Counted from the first letter of the stretch, positions 43,505-54,285 are shown. The stretch: 64,000 nucleotides of DNA from Macrosoma leucophasiata (GCA_036365455.1 JAWQUS010000009.1:6292001-6356000), one strand, 5' to 3'. Numbers and translations: made by a program. Notes: a model not told the origin generated them from the letters alone.

Positions 43505-43735
43505 AATACTATAATCCTATCAACAACTACACGAAATCAGAGATTTCAATGTAGATTCGTTGCCACTCCTGAGTCCTTAGCTGTTATACCTCTATACTGG
43601 AAATTAGAGGCCGTATATTACCACTTGAGCGGAACACGATAGTTCTGAACACCACACACCATGAAGTGGCCAGTAGTAGTAGGTAATGCGGTGGTGTCTA
43701 CGCCTGCGAACTGCGTAACTAGAGCACTACCACCA
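43505..43735 (-). mobile_element. SINE-A, divergent
   Basis: 'gagatttcaatgtagattcg' to 'agagcactaccaccagga'. An extra 'accacacaccatgaagtggc' replaces the usual 'accatttagcggc'. Confidence 0.75.
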
Positions 43736-43926
43736 GGAATGATATATTTTTGGATTCTGTGGCCGTGAATGCCATAATCACTGATGCGATCATCAATGTG
43801 ATACCGCGTCATGATTCTCACTTTCATTTTGTTAATATTTATTTACGTCATCGTGTGCGTGATTTGATAATCTTATTAGAATGTAGATGAAAGAATTCGG
43901 GTATCGTTACATAACTTCATACGTAT

Positions 43927-44217
43927 ACTGGTGGTAGAGCTCCAGTGACGGAGCTCGCGGGCGTAGGCACCATCGCATTATCTAATATACTTGCCGCTAA
44001 ATGGTAGTGTTCAGCACTATCGTGTTCCGGTCAGGTGGTAATGTACGGCCCTGTAATTTCCGGCACAGAGGCATAACATCTTTGGCCTCAGGAGTGGTAA
44101 CGCATCTGCATTTTGACCTTGGTCTTTGTGTGGGTGTTTATAGGCTGCAGTTATCACTTAACACTAACGTGAACTGCACGCTTGTTTGCCAATTCCATTA
44201 CATAAAAAAAAAAAAAA
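43927..44217 (+). mobile_element. SINE-A subfamily 1, full length
   Basis: Complete, ending in a 13-A tail. Confidence 0.9.
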
Positions 44218-44245
44218 TCTTCTCATAAATATGTATTCTGACTGC

Positions 44246-44515
44246 GTTTTTTTATGTAATGAAGGTAGCAAACAACCATGCAGTTCACATTGATGTTAAG
44301 TGATGACTGCAGCCTTTAGACACACACAAAGACCACAGGTCAATCTGCAGATTCGTTGCTACCCCTGAAACTTTAGATATTATGTCTCTGTGATAGTTAT
44401 TACCATGTAGCTGGAGCCTGATGGTGCTGAACACTACCATTTAGCGGTAGATAAATTAGGCTATGCGGTAGTGCCTACGCCCTCGAGCTCCTACACTGAA
44501 ACTCTACCACCAGTA
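44246..44515 (-). mobile_element. SINE-A subfamily 2, full length
   Basis: 'tttttttatgtaatgaaggt' to 'tacactgaaactctaccacc'. It faces the preceding subfamily 1 copy tail to tail with about 28 bp between. Confidence 0.9.
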
Positions 44516-44626
44516 ACACCATGTTTCGTGTTCAAATAATTCATGTCAACACAGCGGCCAACTAGCATATTTACAGTTCAAACTTATGGTAAAATTTACG
44601 GACATTACAGCGACAGAAAAAAAAAA

Positions 44627-44755
44627 GTAACTGTACGCCTGTAATCCCCGAATAGGTAGGTATAGTTAAATACATGCATCTATTTAAGCATACGTGCGAA
44701 CCCACCCACGTTTCGCCGGTTACATTATTGACCCATGTAACAGGTGGCGAGCCCT
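44627..44755 (-). mobile_element. SINE-B 3' half
   Basis: 'gcctgtaatccccgaatagg' to 'gtaacaggtggcgagcc'. Confidence 0.75.
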
Positions 44756-44784
44756 AAGGCTCTTCAAGATGAGCCAAGTACTTT

Positions 44785-44994
44785 TTTAATGTTTTGAAGT
44801 GGCAAACAAGCTACAGCTTACTTTGATAGTAAGCAATAATGCAGCCTATAAACATCTACACGAAATTAGAGTTTTCAACGTAGATGCGTTCCCGCTCCTG
44901 AAACCTAAAGCATCCGTTTAATGGAAAGTAATTAAATAAAGCAGTGGTGCGTCCGACCGCGAGCTCCGACACTGCAGCTCTACCACCAGTAAAT
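44785..44994 (-). mobile_element. SINE-A with internal deletion
   Basis: Tail 'gaagtggcaaacaagctaca' and head 'gcgagctccgacactgcagc' with about 60 bp missing between. Confidence 0.8.
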
Positions 44995-45142
44995 ATCTTA
45001 CATAATATACGGTTCAAGAACAGGATCAAAACATACGCGAAAGGTAACTTGAGATGTTTGTCACGTAGATGTACACGACACTACAATGTCCAGAACACGT
45101 TATAATTAAGATGATCACACCGCGTCCCATGTATGAATGTTA

Positions 45143-45422
45143 AGGGTTATAGCTCACTAGAGCAACCCGGCACCGGACCAGCGCCCGACCTCCTCGAGCG
45201 GTCTGCCCTCATTACATCAACGTCGCTCCTCCTAACTAGCTTGTAATGCGTTGACTTTGCATTGCCAACTCACTGTGCTCATGTGGACCGCGGATTGACG
45301 GTTTGCGGTTCACAAGTAACATAGCATTGTTCACCCGTGGACCATCCGTCCACAACGAGTGGACGCCGTAACACGAGGCGGTGCTGGTCGGGTGCCGGGT
45401 GGCTGTAGTGAGCTATGACCCT
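45143..45422. mobile_element. 280-bp MITE with about 40-bp inverted ends
   Basis: The left end agggttatagctcactagag continues to cggcaccggaccagc. The right end is its complement with few mismatches (gctggtcgggtgccgggt to gtgagctatgaccct). The interior is GC-richer than the flanks. Target duplication ambiguous. Confidence 0.7.
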
Positions 45423-45925
45423 AACGCGAATCCTTAAGAAATTTATACCCAAGGTTGCATTCTCAACATACAAAAAGCACTCTAAATGCCTGATAATAAA
45501 GTTAAAGCTACAAATATGCGGTACTTGAATCAGGACACGTCATAATGCTATCACAATGGGTTTTTCCTTGTAGGTACTGTGACGTTTTCGGTGAGATTCT
45601 TATTGGGTTTATATAGTGCTTATTGCGTGGTTTTTATCTCGATATATTTGATATGTCAGCGTTTGGATTTGTCCAATTTTTTATTGGTTCGGAATCTGTA
45701 ATAAGATAAGGAAATTGGTATTTGTAACGACGTATACTGTATGCGTAAAACTTGAACAGTCATTTGTTGGGTTGGTTAGATTTTTATAACTACAGTTTCC
45801 AACTAGAAATATTGTACATCGACCTAAGGTAGGAGACTTCGGTTTATTTCGGATCTGTAGAGCGTTATCTCTTTCATACATTAATTACCCCACGAAGTCG
45901 AAATTAGCCGATTATACGTACGCTC

Positions 45926-46197
45926 GATGGTAGAGCTCCAGTCACGGAGCTCGCGGGCGTAGGCACCACCACCTAATATACTTGCCGCTAAATGGTAGTG
46001 TTCAGCACTATCGTGTTCCGGTCAGGTGATAATGTACGGACCTGTAATTTCCGGCACAGAGGCATAACACCTAAGGCCTCAGGAGTGGTAACGCATTTAC
46101 ATTTTGACCTTGGTCTTTGTGTGGGTGTCTATAGGCCGCAGTTATCACTTCAATGTGAACTGCATGCTTGTTTGCCACTTCCATTACATGAAAAAAA
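45926..46197 (+). mobile_element. SINE-A subfamily 1, full length with small deletions
   Basis: 'gatggtagagctccagtcac' to 'cttccattacatgaaaaaaa'. Lacks 'gcattacc' and 'taacat' of the consensus. Confidence 0.9.
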
Positions 46198-46291
46198 GTA
46201 GATTGTCTCATTTTCTATTTTACAAACTGAAAACAAAGAGTTGAGGAAAATAAAGGAGATATTCTTCGTACACTGTACTTACATGTCTTTC

Positions 46292-46425
46292 GGCCAAATA
46301 CTCAAACGTCACTCAAATCTAAGTGGGGCTTAAAAATCTTCTGTCTTTATAAAACACGTTCAAACGATAGAGATAGCGCACATTTGAGCGTTGCTTAAAA
46401 TTGAGTGACGTTTGAGTATTCGGCC
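46292..46425. mobile_element. 134-bp MITE
   Basis: 25-bp inverted ends ggccaaatactcaaacgtca / tgacgtttgagtattcggcc extending by ctcaa/ttgag. No clear duplication at the edges. Confidence 0.7.
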
Positions 46426-46854
46426 ATTTGTGTTATAAAAGTCGCAAACAGAAGGAAGCATTGTTATTTAATATTGAAGCGTATAAACATCAACAAAGAA
46501 GCGAGAAGTTTGATACTTGTTGATTACTTTATTGATGTATACTGCTGAATAAAAGCTAAACTTAGGGTGGCCCTTTAAAAAAGTCTATAAGCCATTATCA
46601 GATAACTGACTTTTACTTTGGTAAAATTTACACAAACTTAAACAGCATCGTCTTATACCAGAAATCAAATTAAAAACCCCAAAATTTTAATGGAGTAAAG
46701 CTGTCATCTAATATATCTTCACTTCGCATCTCATTCTAACCTTAATTTATTCCTAACTCTACCTGCATGCAAACCTGAAGATACAATCAGTATTTTTTAC
46801 GTTAATTTTGCATATAATTTATTAATAATCAAAGACTCTTGATTCTACCTTCAT

Positions 46855-46983
46855 GTCTACCAGGGAACTGGTTCGACCACATGGGTACGAGGGGTGGCAC
46901 CGAATATGCATTTAGATTTTTGGTTTTTGTGTAGATAAATAAGAATGCTTGTTTGTCACCATCATTAGGTACTCAAAAAATGA
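46855..46983 (+). mobile_element. SINE-A relic
   Basis: 'acgaggggtggcaccgaata' and 'tggtttttgtgtagataaat' followed by 'gcttgtttgtcacc'. Confidence 0.5.
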
Positions 46984-47054
46984 AATAGTAATAATAATGG
47001 TAACCCTTCATACGTCTCACTGTTGGGATAAGATATATTAGATAAAAATAAATT

Positions 47055-47700
47055 TAATTAGCTTAAATAAAATTAAATTAGATCAGACGAGATGAGATTA
47101 AATTGATAACATTAGGTGGACAAGATTGGATGTCATTGGGTTGGATTGATAATCTAATTTCATCTAATCCCATCAAATCTTGTCCATCTAATCTTATCAA
47201 TTTAATCTCATCTCATCTGATCGAATTTAACAATCTTATCTAATTTTATTTAATATAATCTCATCTTATATCATCTGACATCATCTAAACTCATCTAATC
47301 TATTATCATCTAATCTAAACTCTACTAATGTAACCTCATCTAATCTAACAACGTCTTATCTAACATCATTTAATCTAACAACATCTAACTTAACCTCATC
47401 TAATATATAATCTAATCTAAACTCATATAATCTTATCTCATACATCATCTAATCTTAACTCATCTAAATTCACCTAATATTACCTGAACTAATAATTAAA
47501 ACTAACTAAATACTCATCTATAATCTTAACTTATCTATTATCTTACCTAATCTTAACTAAGATTTCACTGATAAGATTAGATGGACAATCTAATTAAATC
47601 TCAATTCATCTCATCTAATCCCATCCAATATTATCCATCTAATCTTATCAATTCAATCTGATCTCATCTAATCTAATTTTATTTTATTTAATCTTAGTTA
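47055..47700. mobile_element. Foldback-like element filled with TCATCTAATC-type repeats
   Basis: The left terminus taattagcttaaataaaatt is inverted and repeated at the right end (to ...taatcttagtta), with similarity continuing about 75 bp inward. The core is a degenerate satellite of catctaatct / cttatcta units. A second, inner stem pairs 47079-47143 with about 47157-47222. Confidence 0.75.
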
Positions 47701-47867
47701 CAAAAACAAAACAACTTGAGTCCTACATGGATGGCAATCTCCATTTTAACGACTGCATTTTGTCTACATTCATTTAAAGATACGTCCCACTTCGTCTGCC
47801 TTCTGGCAGTTGGCAGAAAGAATTCTATACAAAAATTCAAACATGCATAGCCTAATGGTTCTATAGT

Positions 47868-48114
47868 CGATGCTTACCACTAATGTGAACTCTATGCTTG
47901 TTTGCCACTTCAAGACATAAAAAAGCTTTCAATTGTGCCACGAAATTTGAAGAGTTCTCTCGATTTCTCCAGGATCCCATTATCACATATTGACATGGTT
48001 GCAATGGGCACACCTGCGAGGTATACCCTTTCAAACAAAAAAAAATCCAAATTGGTACAGGCGTTTTTAAGATATCGATGAACATACATAAAAAAAGATT
48101 CTGACGAACTGATA
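47868..48114 (+). mobile_element. SINE-A tail relic and LINE 3' UTR-like sequence
   Basis: 47868-47925 is a SINE-A tail ('gtgaactctatgcttgtttg'). The following 'aatccaaattggtacaggcg' to 'aacatacat' resembles LINE 3' UTR text that precedes 'gaagtcggtta' blocks. Confidence 0.4.
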
Positions 48115-48722
48115 ACCTCCTCCTTTTTCGAAGTCGGTTAACAAGATATTATTTCATTGATTCCGGATAAACAGAGAGTTCCCTAACTGTACTTCAGTCA
48201 TCGTCTTCGTGGGCATGTGACAAAAACTTGACCGTTATAAAAACTTTCAGAACAATGTACACTAAAAAATTATAATGGAGCTTTTTTTTAATGTAATGGA
48301 AGTGGCAAACAAGCCTGCAATTCACATTGATGTTAAGTGACTACAGCCTATAGACACTTACACAAAGACCAAGGTCAAAATGCAGATGCGTTACCACTCC
48401 TGAGGCCTAAGGTGTTATGCCTCTGTGCCGGAAATTACAGGGCCGTACAGTACCACCTGACCGGAAAACGGTAGTGCTGAACACTACCATTTAGCGGCAA
48501 GTGTATTCGGTAATGCGGTGGTGCCTACGCCCGCGAGCTCCGTCACTGGAGCTCTACCACCAGTAACCACTTCTCCTTTTTTCGAAGTCGGTTAAAAAGA
48601 TATTATTTGATTGATTCAGGATAGGCAGAGAGTTCCCTAACAGTACTTCAGTCATGGTCTTCGTGGGCATGTGACAAAAACTTTCAGAATAATGAACACA
48701 AAATAATTATAATGAAGCTTTT
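48115..48722. repeat. Direct repeat of about 160 bp flanking a SINE-A
   Basis: Unit 1 (48115-48281) and unit 2 (48567-48722) both run 'ttcgaagtcggtta' through 'gagagttccctaac' and 'tcgtgggcatgtgacaaaaa' to 'ataatg.agctttt'. Unit 2 lacks 17 bp (cttgaccgttataaaaa) found in unit 1. Confidence 0.85.
48282..48565 (-). mobile_element. SINE-A subfamily 1, full length
   Basis: Complete copy lying exactly between the two direct repeats. Confidence 0.9.
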
Positions 48723-48945
48723 TAATAAAAATGCAATATAATTATACGTATAAAGCTACCATTACCGCATTGTGCCTGCTGCTACCACCAGATAATCACG
48801 TAGGCTAGTGTATGAATGGCTTTGAATTTAATGAGAGGGTTTGGCATATAGCCACTGCTAACCGCGTTGGTGGTTAAATGGAATACATTTACATATCAAA
48901 TAATATTTATTATTATCTATATTTCATTGAAGACTCTTTCTTATA

Positions 48946-49238
48946 CATAGAGCAACACCGGAGGGGAGTAGCCATATGCAGGCTTTCCCCTCTGTCAAAC
49001 TACAAGCCCAAATAGGCCTATACCTGTCGCCTAGATGTTTAAATGTGTGCGTGAAAATGTTTCTGTATTTTGTGAAAGTCAAGGTGTGAGTTTCGTAGTA
49101 ATAGACGATTTTTGTTGTGTGCGTGTGTGTCGCACGCATTTCCCCACGAAAATAATGACAGACTGTTTTGCATTGGTAATACACGCTATGGCTACTCTCC
49201 TCCGGTCCTCCGCTATCGGTGGACCGCGTTGCTCTATG
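48946..49238 (-). mobile_element. MITE-E copy 2
   Basis: catagagcaac at the left and gttgctctatg at the right. The interior is reversed relative to 3202-3682. The flanking octamers ttcttata/ttatgata are only similar. Confidence 0.75.
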
Positions 49239-49310
49239 TTATGATACAACTTCGAGGAACAGGGACATTTACAGAAAATTAAAAAATTCCAGACTTTAAG
49301 GGTTTTACAC

Positions 49311-49590
49311 TTTTTTATGTTAAGAAGGTGGTAAACAAGCATGCAGCTCACATTGATGTTAAGTGATGACTGTAGCCTATAGCCAACCACATAAAGACCA
49401 GAGGTCGAAATACAGATGCGTTGCCACCCCTGAGACCTCTGCTGATATGTATCTGTGATAATTTATTATGGGGCCGTACATAACTATCTAATCGGAATAC
49501 GATAGTGCTGAACACTACCATTTAGCGGCAGATATATTAGGCAATGCGGTGGTGCCTACGCATTTGAGATCCTGCACAGAAACTCTACCA
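49311..49590 (-). mobile_element. SINE-A subfamily 2, full length
   Basis: 'gtaaacaagcatgcagctca', 'gtgataatttattatggggc' and 'cagaaactctaccaccagt'. Confidence 0.9.
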
Positions 49591-49729
49591 CCAGTAAAAA
49601 TCTTTCATCTGTATCCCTGTTATCCCTAGCGAGTCAGTAGTAGACTTCTATCAATAGACTATTGAGGCAGAATGGTAAAGTAATAAATAGTTCCTAAAAA
49701 TAATATTGAATGAGGTAATCTCATTATAT

Positions 49730-50078
49730 AATAATAATAATAATGGCAACTCATCATATATCTAACTGCTGGGCACGAGTCTCTCCCCTTTTTGGGGGGA
49801 GGCCTGGAGCTAACTCCACCACGCTGCTCCAATGCGGATTGGTGATACGAGTTAGTGGCCAACCCGCTGTCGGATGTTTTCAAACCGCCCATAAGGCCTC
49901 CGACAAGGTTTAACGACTGCTATCTATCGATAGCAACCGGGACCGACGGCTTGACGTGCCCTCCGAAGCACGGAAACGCACATTTTAATTTGCCACTAGC
50001 GGTCACCCATCACACAACCGACCGCGCCCGTGATGCTTAACCGAGTAGATCGCTTACGATCTACACCAGCCGCGCTTC
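49730..50078 (-). mobile_element. SINE-C, 5S-rRNA-derived, full length
   Basis: Minus-strand copy of the family described at 56466-56837: an (AAT)n tail complement at the left and the 5S-like head at the right ('gcggtcacccatcacacaac', 'atgcttaaccgag'). Confidence 0.85.
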
Positions 50079-50730
50079 ATAAATCATTAATTTCTTTGCA
50101 AATATTTGATGACGCTTAAAATAACCATTAACATGTGTAAATCAAAAATATTTTAATAAAACAAGTTGGATGGTTAATTACAATAAATAATTGAGTTTAC
50201 AATGCCATCTAGTGTTTAAATTCCGAATGACACATTAATTACAGATGCATGTAGACGATCACAAGTTCGTCACCTGCGTGGCGTAACCGAATATCGAATC
50301 GGCTACATCTAGGCCAATGCCAAATGTTTACATGATCACTATAAGGCTACTCGAACTCTTAGATGTAACGAGCCCCGCCACACCGCGGACACTCCGCTAA
50401 AATTCCATACAAACGCTTAATTTAGTTTCTATTACACAGACATCAATCAGTGACGTGTATTTACGTGATTAGTGACGCGCACCTGTGTGCGTAGCACGTA
50501 CAAAATACCAACCGTTGCCCCAGAGGGGAAGGGGTTGAGTCATGCGGGCAAATCGGGCGGGACGTCGAAGTGTCCATTCTATACGTAGTATTATTACATA
50601 TTCTCTGGCCCCGCCGAACTTCGTATCGCATTAGAGGTATAAAACAATTAAATGTCTAAAATGACGAATAAAAATTTGGTGAGAATCAACCTTATCACTA
50701 AGCGGTGTGAATAATATATGTTATCGATTC
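50079..50730. other. Unassigned, includes a CpG-richer patch
   Basis: About 50270-50620 is richer in CpG and contains ACGTGATTAGTGACGCG-like text. No exon identified. Confidence 0.35.
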
Positions 50731-50734
50731 TCAG

Positions 50735-50835
50735 ACCTACACAATAGGCACCCAAAATTTCATGATAATCAGTCCAGCCGTTTCGGAGGCGTATAGGTAA
50801 CTAACATTGTGACACGAGAATTTTATATATATGGA
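50735..50835 (-). mobile_element. Helitron 5' end fragment
   Basis: 'cagtccagccgtttcggagg' and 'gacacgagaattttatatat', the complement of a TC...ATATAAAATTC start. Confidence 0.65.
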
Positions 50836-51429
50836 GAAGAGAAGAATGAACAACAGTTATGACGATTAATAATTATGAATAAGTGTGTACCAATTGCAGT
50901 GCGAGTTATTTTAATGGTGTTGAAACAGGAAGACGTTTGAATTAACATTTTATTGTAAAGGAATATTTTTTGTATAGCAATCTAAAGAAAATAGCCTAAT
51001 AGCAGAATACAAAAATTCTGACTAATAATAATAATACGTGTATATACTAGAGTCCTGTTTGTTAGTTGAGGTGATTGGGGCTACAATGTCTCTTGCGTTA
51101 TAAATTCAGAACCTTATTTGAGGTAACATATTAGCTGATAGTAATTTTATTTCAAGCTCTTTAGCTCTTGAAATTAGCTTATTAGCTCACGAAAACCTTT
51201 GAACACATCGGGATGTTTTCTACTAGCGGCTATTAATGGCTAGGACAACTATGTTATAGAGTGATTGGTGCTGGGGGTTTTCTCAATACGAGGGTTCGCT
51301 TTGGGGGAATTGGTGGCGGCCTTTATTGGAGATACGCGTCGATTTGGGCACCCAGATTGAAACTAATCTTGTCCACCGGTCTATCTTGTGAAAATAACAT
51401 TATATTAAAATAATATTTGTTCTTTTCAG

Positions 51430-51558
51430 GTACATATCAGACTTCTTCACGGCGTTCCGGCCGCCCGTCTGCGAGCAGCCTTAGCCCGTCCCTCTTGTCA
51501 TTCGTCCTACGGCTTGACGCATCACAGCGTGTTAGTGCAAACAGACTCGTGCGCCTAA
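51430..51558 (+). CDS. Candidate 3' terminal exon of a host gene
   Basis: A strong acceptor (ttgttcttttcag, AG at 51428-51429) opens into a GC-rich stretch unlike its surroundings. All three frames are open at first: one for 17 codons (YISDFFTAFRPPVCEQP, stop at 51482), one for 42 codons (stop at 51556), and one for about 55 codons past 51590. The frame cannot be chosen without the upstream exon. The sharp change in composition at the acceptor favours a real exon. I do not recognise the protein. It conflicts with the antisense ORF at 51437-51736. Confidence 0.3.
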   Translation, partial: VHIRLLHGVPAARLRAALARPSCHSSYGLTHHSVLVQTDSCA

Positions 51559-51736
51559 TTGTTGCTGTATGGGACGAGTGTATGAAATGAAGCGTCATGG
51601 TCGTGCTCACGTAATAGTAATGTAACATTCTGTGCCGGCGACTTTTGAAAAGTTTGGCGAAATGCAAATTACATACTTTACACATAATTACAAATGATGG
51701 ACAGTATACGCATATTCTACATCGATCAATTTGCAA
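51437..51736 (-). CDS. ORF with one C2H2 zinc-finger pattern
   Basis: Ninety-nine codons on the minus strand. It contains CKVCNLHFAKLFKSRRHRML followed by H. This is C-x2-C-x12-H-x3-H with Phe correctly four residues after the second Cys. The Leu usually found before the first His is Ser. Another CRICVYC pair lies just upstream. No start ATG near the front (the frame opens on TTG), so it would have to be an exon, with a possible acceptor at 'gatgtag'. A single finger could be coincidence. Confidence 0.25.
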   Translation of the reverse strand: MQIDRCRICVYCPSFVIMCKVCNLHFAKLFKSRRHRMLHYYYVSTTMTLHFIHSSHTATIRRTSLFALTRCDASSRRTNDKRDGLRLLADGRPERREEV

Positions 51737-51739
51737 TGA

Positions 51740-52545
51740 TAGAGAAGTTTCTCACTCAGTCGAATTTGGTTTAATATGTTTTTTTTATTATTACAAAAGC
51801 AAGTGTGTAGGGACATGAGATGACAGGAAATGTTTGCGAATTTTACTGTCAAAGTAGTAAGTACTCACAGTATGGATCATTTTGGAGTAACATTTAACCG
51901 AATAATGAAATTGAAATTCTTGAAAATCATAGAATCATTCAAACAGGAAACAAAAATACATAGTATGGATTACACAAAATAATTATACAACGTGTAACAG
52001 GATTGAATGTACAACCCGATACTAGTTAGTTCAGAATCGATAACCGGATCGATTTCAGACATTTTTGATATAGGTAATATTTTGTCCCAAAGTTAATTAC
52101 AATTAAGGAAATTATGGTCACCCATTTGGTGAACAGTCAAATACAAACGAAAATGAGACTAACCTCTATTCAAAATAAAATGCTAGTCTCAACAAGTTTA
52201 TTAGAACTCGTTGAGACGTGCTTTAAATTATAAATAATAATTAAAAAAATAAAAAAGGTGGAAAATAAAAATTAATCTTATTACTAGCGAGTGTTAAATA
52301 AGGGTACGCAAGTTACGCTACATCACTTTTTTTCGGATCGTGTTTTATGTGTGGCCGTAGGTAGAGTTAGGGTAAGTATGTATAGGGTGTGCATAGTGTT
52401 CTTACAAATTGAGGACAACTTATTTCCTAAATAAAAAATATTAAATACATAAACATATAATTTCAGTTAATGTATAATGATTAAAACTCGATTTTCTAAT
52501 CGAGGTGTTAGATAGTGTGCATTATTCCCGTTACATGTTGTATAT
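51740..52545. other. Nothing recognised
   Basis: AT-rich, no repeat family or exon seen. Confidence 0.45.
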
Positions 52546-52549
52546 TATA

Positions 52550-52795
52550 CTAGCTGTTGCTGGCGGCTCCGCCCGCGTGTATCGCAGTTCGAGTAACTTG
52601 TGGAAACTCATCAAATCATCTCATGGCATCATGGCATCAGGAACATTTTTTCTGGATAAAAAATATCCTATAATCTAAGTCTATATGTATATAATATGTG
52701 TATAACATTTTAGTAACATCCGTTCAGTAGTTTCGGCGTGATTGACGGACAAACATCCAAACAAAGAAACTATCACATTTATAATATTAGTGTGA
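52550..52795 (-). mobile_element. Helitron, Lep1-like
   Basis: The minus strand begins TCACACTAATATTATAAATG and ends GGCGGAGCCGCCAGCAACAG then CTAG at 52550. Typical 'ccgaaactactgaacgga' text inside. Confidence 0.8.
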
Positions 52796-52968
52796 TTATT
52801 TCACTATAACTAAGTTTCGAATTTACTGAATATGGTACTTTAACACGTAACAATTAAGATAAAGATATGATTAATAACCATATTATAATGTTACACGTAA
52901 AAATAGCCTTACGTAGCGCTTGCGAAACCTCTGATAAATTCATAAATGCATAACTTGTTGTTCTAAAA

Positions 52969-53300
52969 CAGTGATTCCCAAAGTGGTCTATATCGACCCC
53001 TGGGGGTCTATGACAACCTGAAAGGGGTCTGCGTCAGCGAAAATAAATTTTGGGGGTCCATGAAATGAAAATGGGGGTCCACGATAATGGATCTCAACAC
53101 ATACACTGATAGTACCAATTTACTTACATCATACCAGTGATTCCCAAAGTGGTCCATGGGAGACTCGATGGGGGTCTACGTAGGCGTGAATATAAATTGT
53201 AAATATGGGAATGTGATATAAATGTAGCAAGGACGGGGGTCCACAGAAACCAGAAAAAATTGTAAAGGGTCTACAAGAAAAAATAGTTTGGGAACCTCTG
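52969..53300. mobile_element. hAT MITE with duplicated end
   Basis: Flanked by a perfect 8-bp duplication ttctaaaa (52961-52968, 53301-53308). Ends cagtgattcccaaagtgg / tagtttgggaacctctg are imperfectly inverted. A second internal copy of the left end (cagtgattcccaaagtggtc) occurs at about 53145. Repeated 'gggggtcca' motifs. Confidence 0.85.
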
Positions 53301-53344
53301 TTCTAAAAGATCACAAATATAACAGTTATGTTGGAAGAATGTTG

Positions 53345-53400
53345 TTTGTTTTTATATTATTTCGCATTAACACATGCTTGTGAAATAGAATTTTAAAAAT
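53345..53400 (-). mobile_element. Element G outer end only
   Basis: 'ttcgcattaacacatgcttg' then 'tgaaata', the complement of the end seen at 58645-58670 and 63970-64000. Confidence 0.6.
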
Positions 53401-53582
53401 TTTTTGTTTAAAAATAGAATGTTTTTTACTATTAATGGTGGCGTTATGAAGAAAATGGTTGCTTAACCTCAATGATTTCGACCATCAACTGCTAATTTAG
53501 AAGTTGAATAGAGTCACTACAACTACATAAAATTCCACATTTTGTCATATTTATAGGCTGCCTTCTTTTACCGTTGACACAT

Positions 53583-53858
53583 TTTTTTTTATGTAATGGA
53601 AGTGGCAAACATGCATGCAGTTCACATTGATGTTAAGTGATGACTGCAGCCTATAGACACCCACACAAAGAACAAGGTCAAAATGCGTTACTCCTGAGGC
53701 CTAAGATGTTATGTCTCTGTGCCGGAAATTACAGGGCCGTACATTACCACCTGACCGGAACACGATAGTGCTGAACACTACCATTTAGCGGTAAGAACAT
53801 TTGGTAACGCGGTGGTGCCTACGCCCGCGAGCTCTGTCACTGGAGCTCTACCACCAGT
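53583..53858 (-). mobile_element. SINE-A subfamily 1, full length
   Basis: Complete; a small deletion removes 'agatgcgttaccac' text around 53685. Confidence 0.9.
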
Positions 53859-53959
53859 GAAAAAATGTATGCTTGTTTGCCTCTGATAATAAATTAAAAA
53901 ATATAAAACGTAATAAGTAAGTGTATTCTACTACCAGTAAAATAGCATCTAAAATTACA

Positions 53960-54271
53960 ACTGCCTCGGTAGCCTAGTGGTAGCAGGCCACTACTACTAC
54001 GCTGAGGTCCTGGGTTCGATTCCGGGGTAGGGGGTTATCAGAGATAATGGTGAAAAAGCCTTTATCTCTGGTTCTATTGGGATTTTTCCATTTTCTGGAA
54101 ATTTCCCAGTACCTCAAAGTTTGGTAATGTGCCCGGAGATGTCAACAGGCTCGCCACCTGTTACATGGGCCAAACCGGAACCGGCGAATCGTGGGTGTTT
54201 GCATGTATGCTTGAATGCATGCATTTTACTCTGCCTACCCCTTCGGGGATTACAGGCGTGAAGTTACGTTT
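53960..54271 (+). mobile_element. SINE-B, full length, tRNA-derived
   Basis: Reference copy. The head begins ctgcctcggtagcctagtgg (A box) with B box gggttcgattcc at about 54010. The body is 'tatcagagataatggtg', 'tgtgcccggagatgtcaaca' and 'cctgttacatgggcc', and the 3' end is 'ggggattacaggcgtgaag'. Target duplication taaaattaca at 53950-53959 and 54272-54281. No A-tail: the 3' end is 'ttacgtt'. Confidence 0.9.
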
Positions 54272-54285
54272 TAAAATTACAGTTA

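Noticed and set aside
49612..49632. 14-base match to the I-SceI recognition site (ccctgttatcccta)
   Set aside because: Four of the 18 bases do not match and there is no homing-endonuclease or intron context; coincidence.
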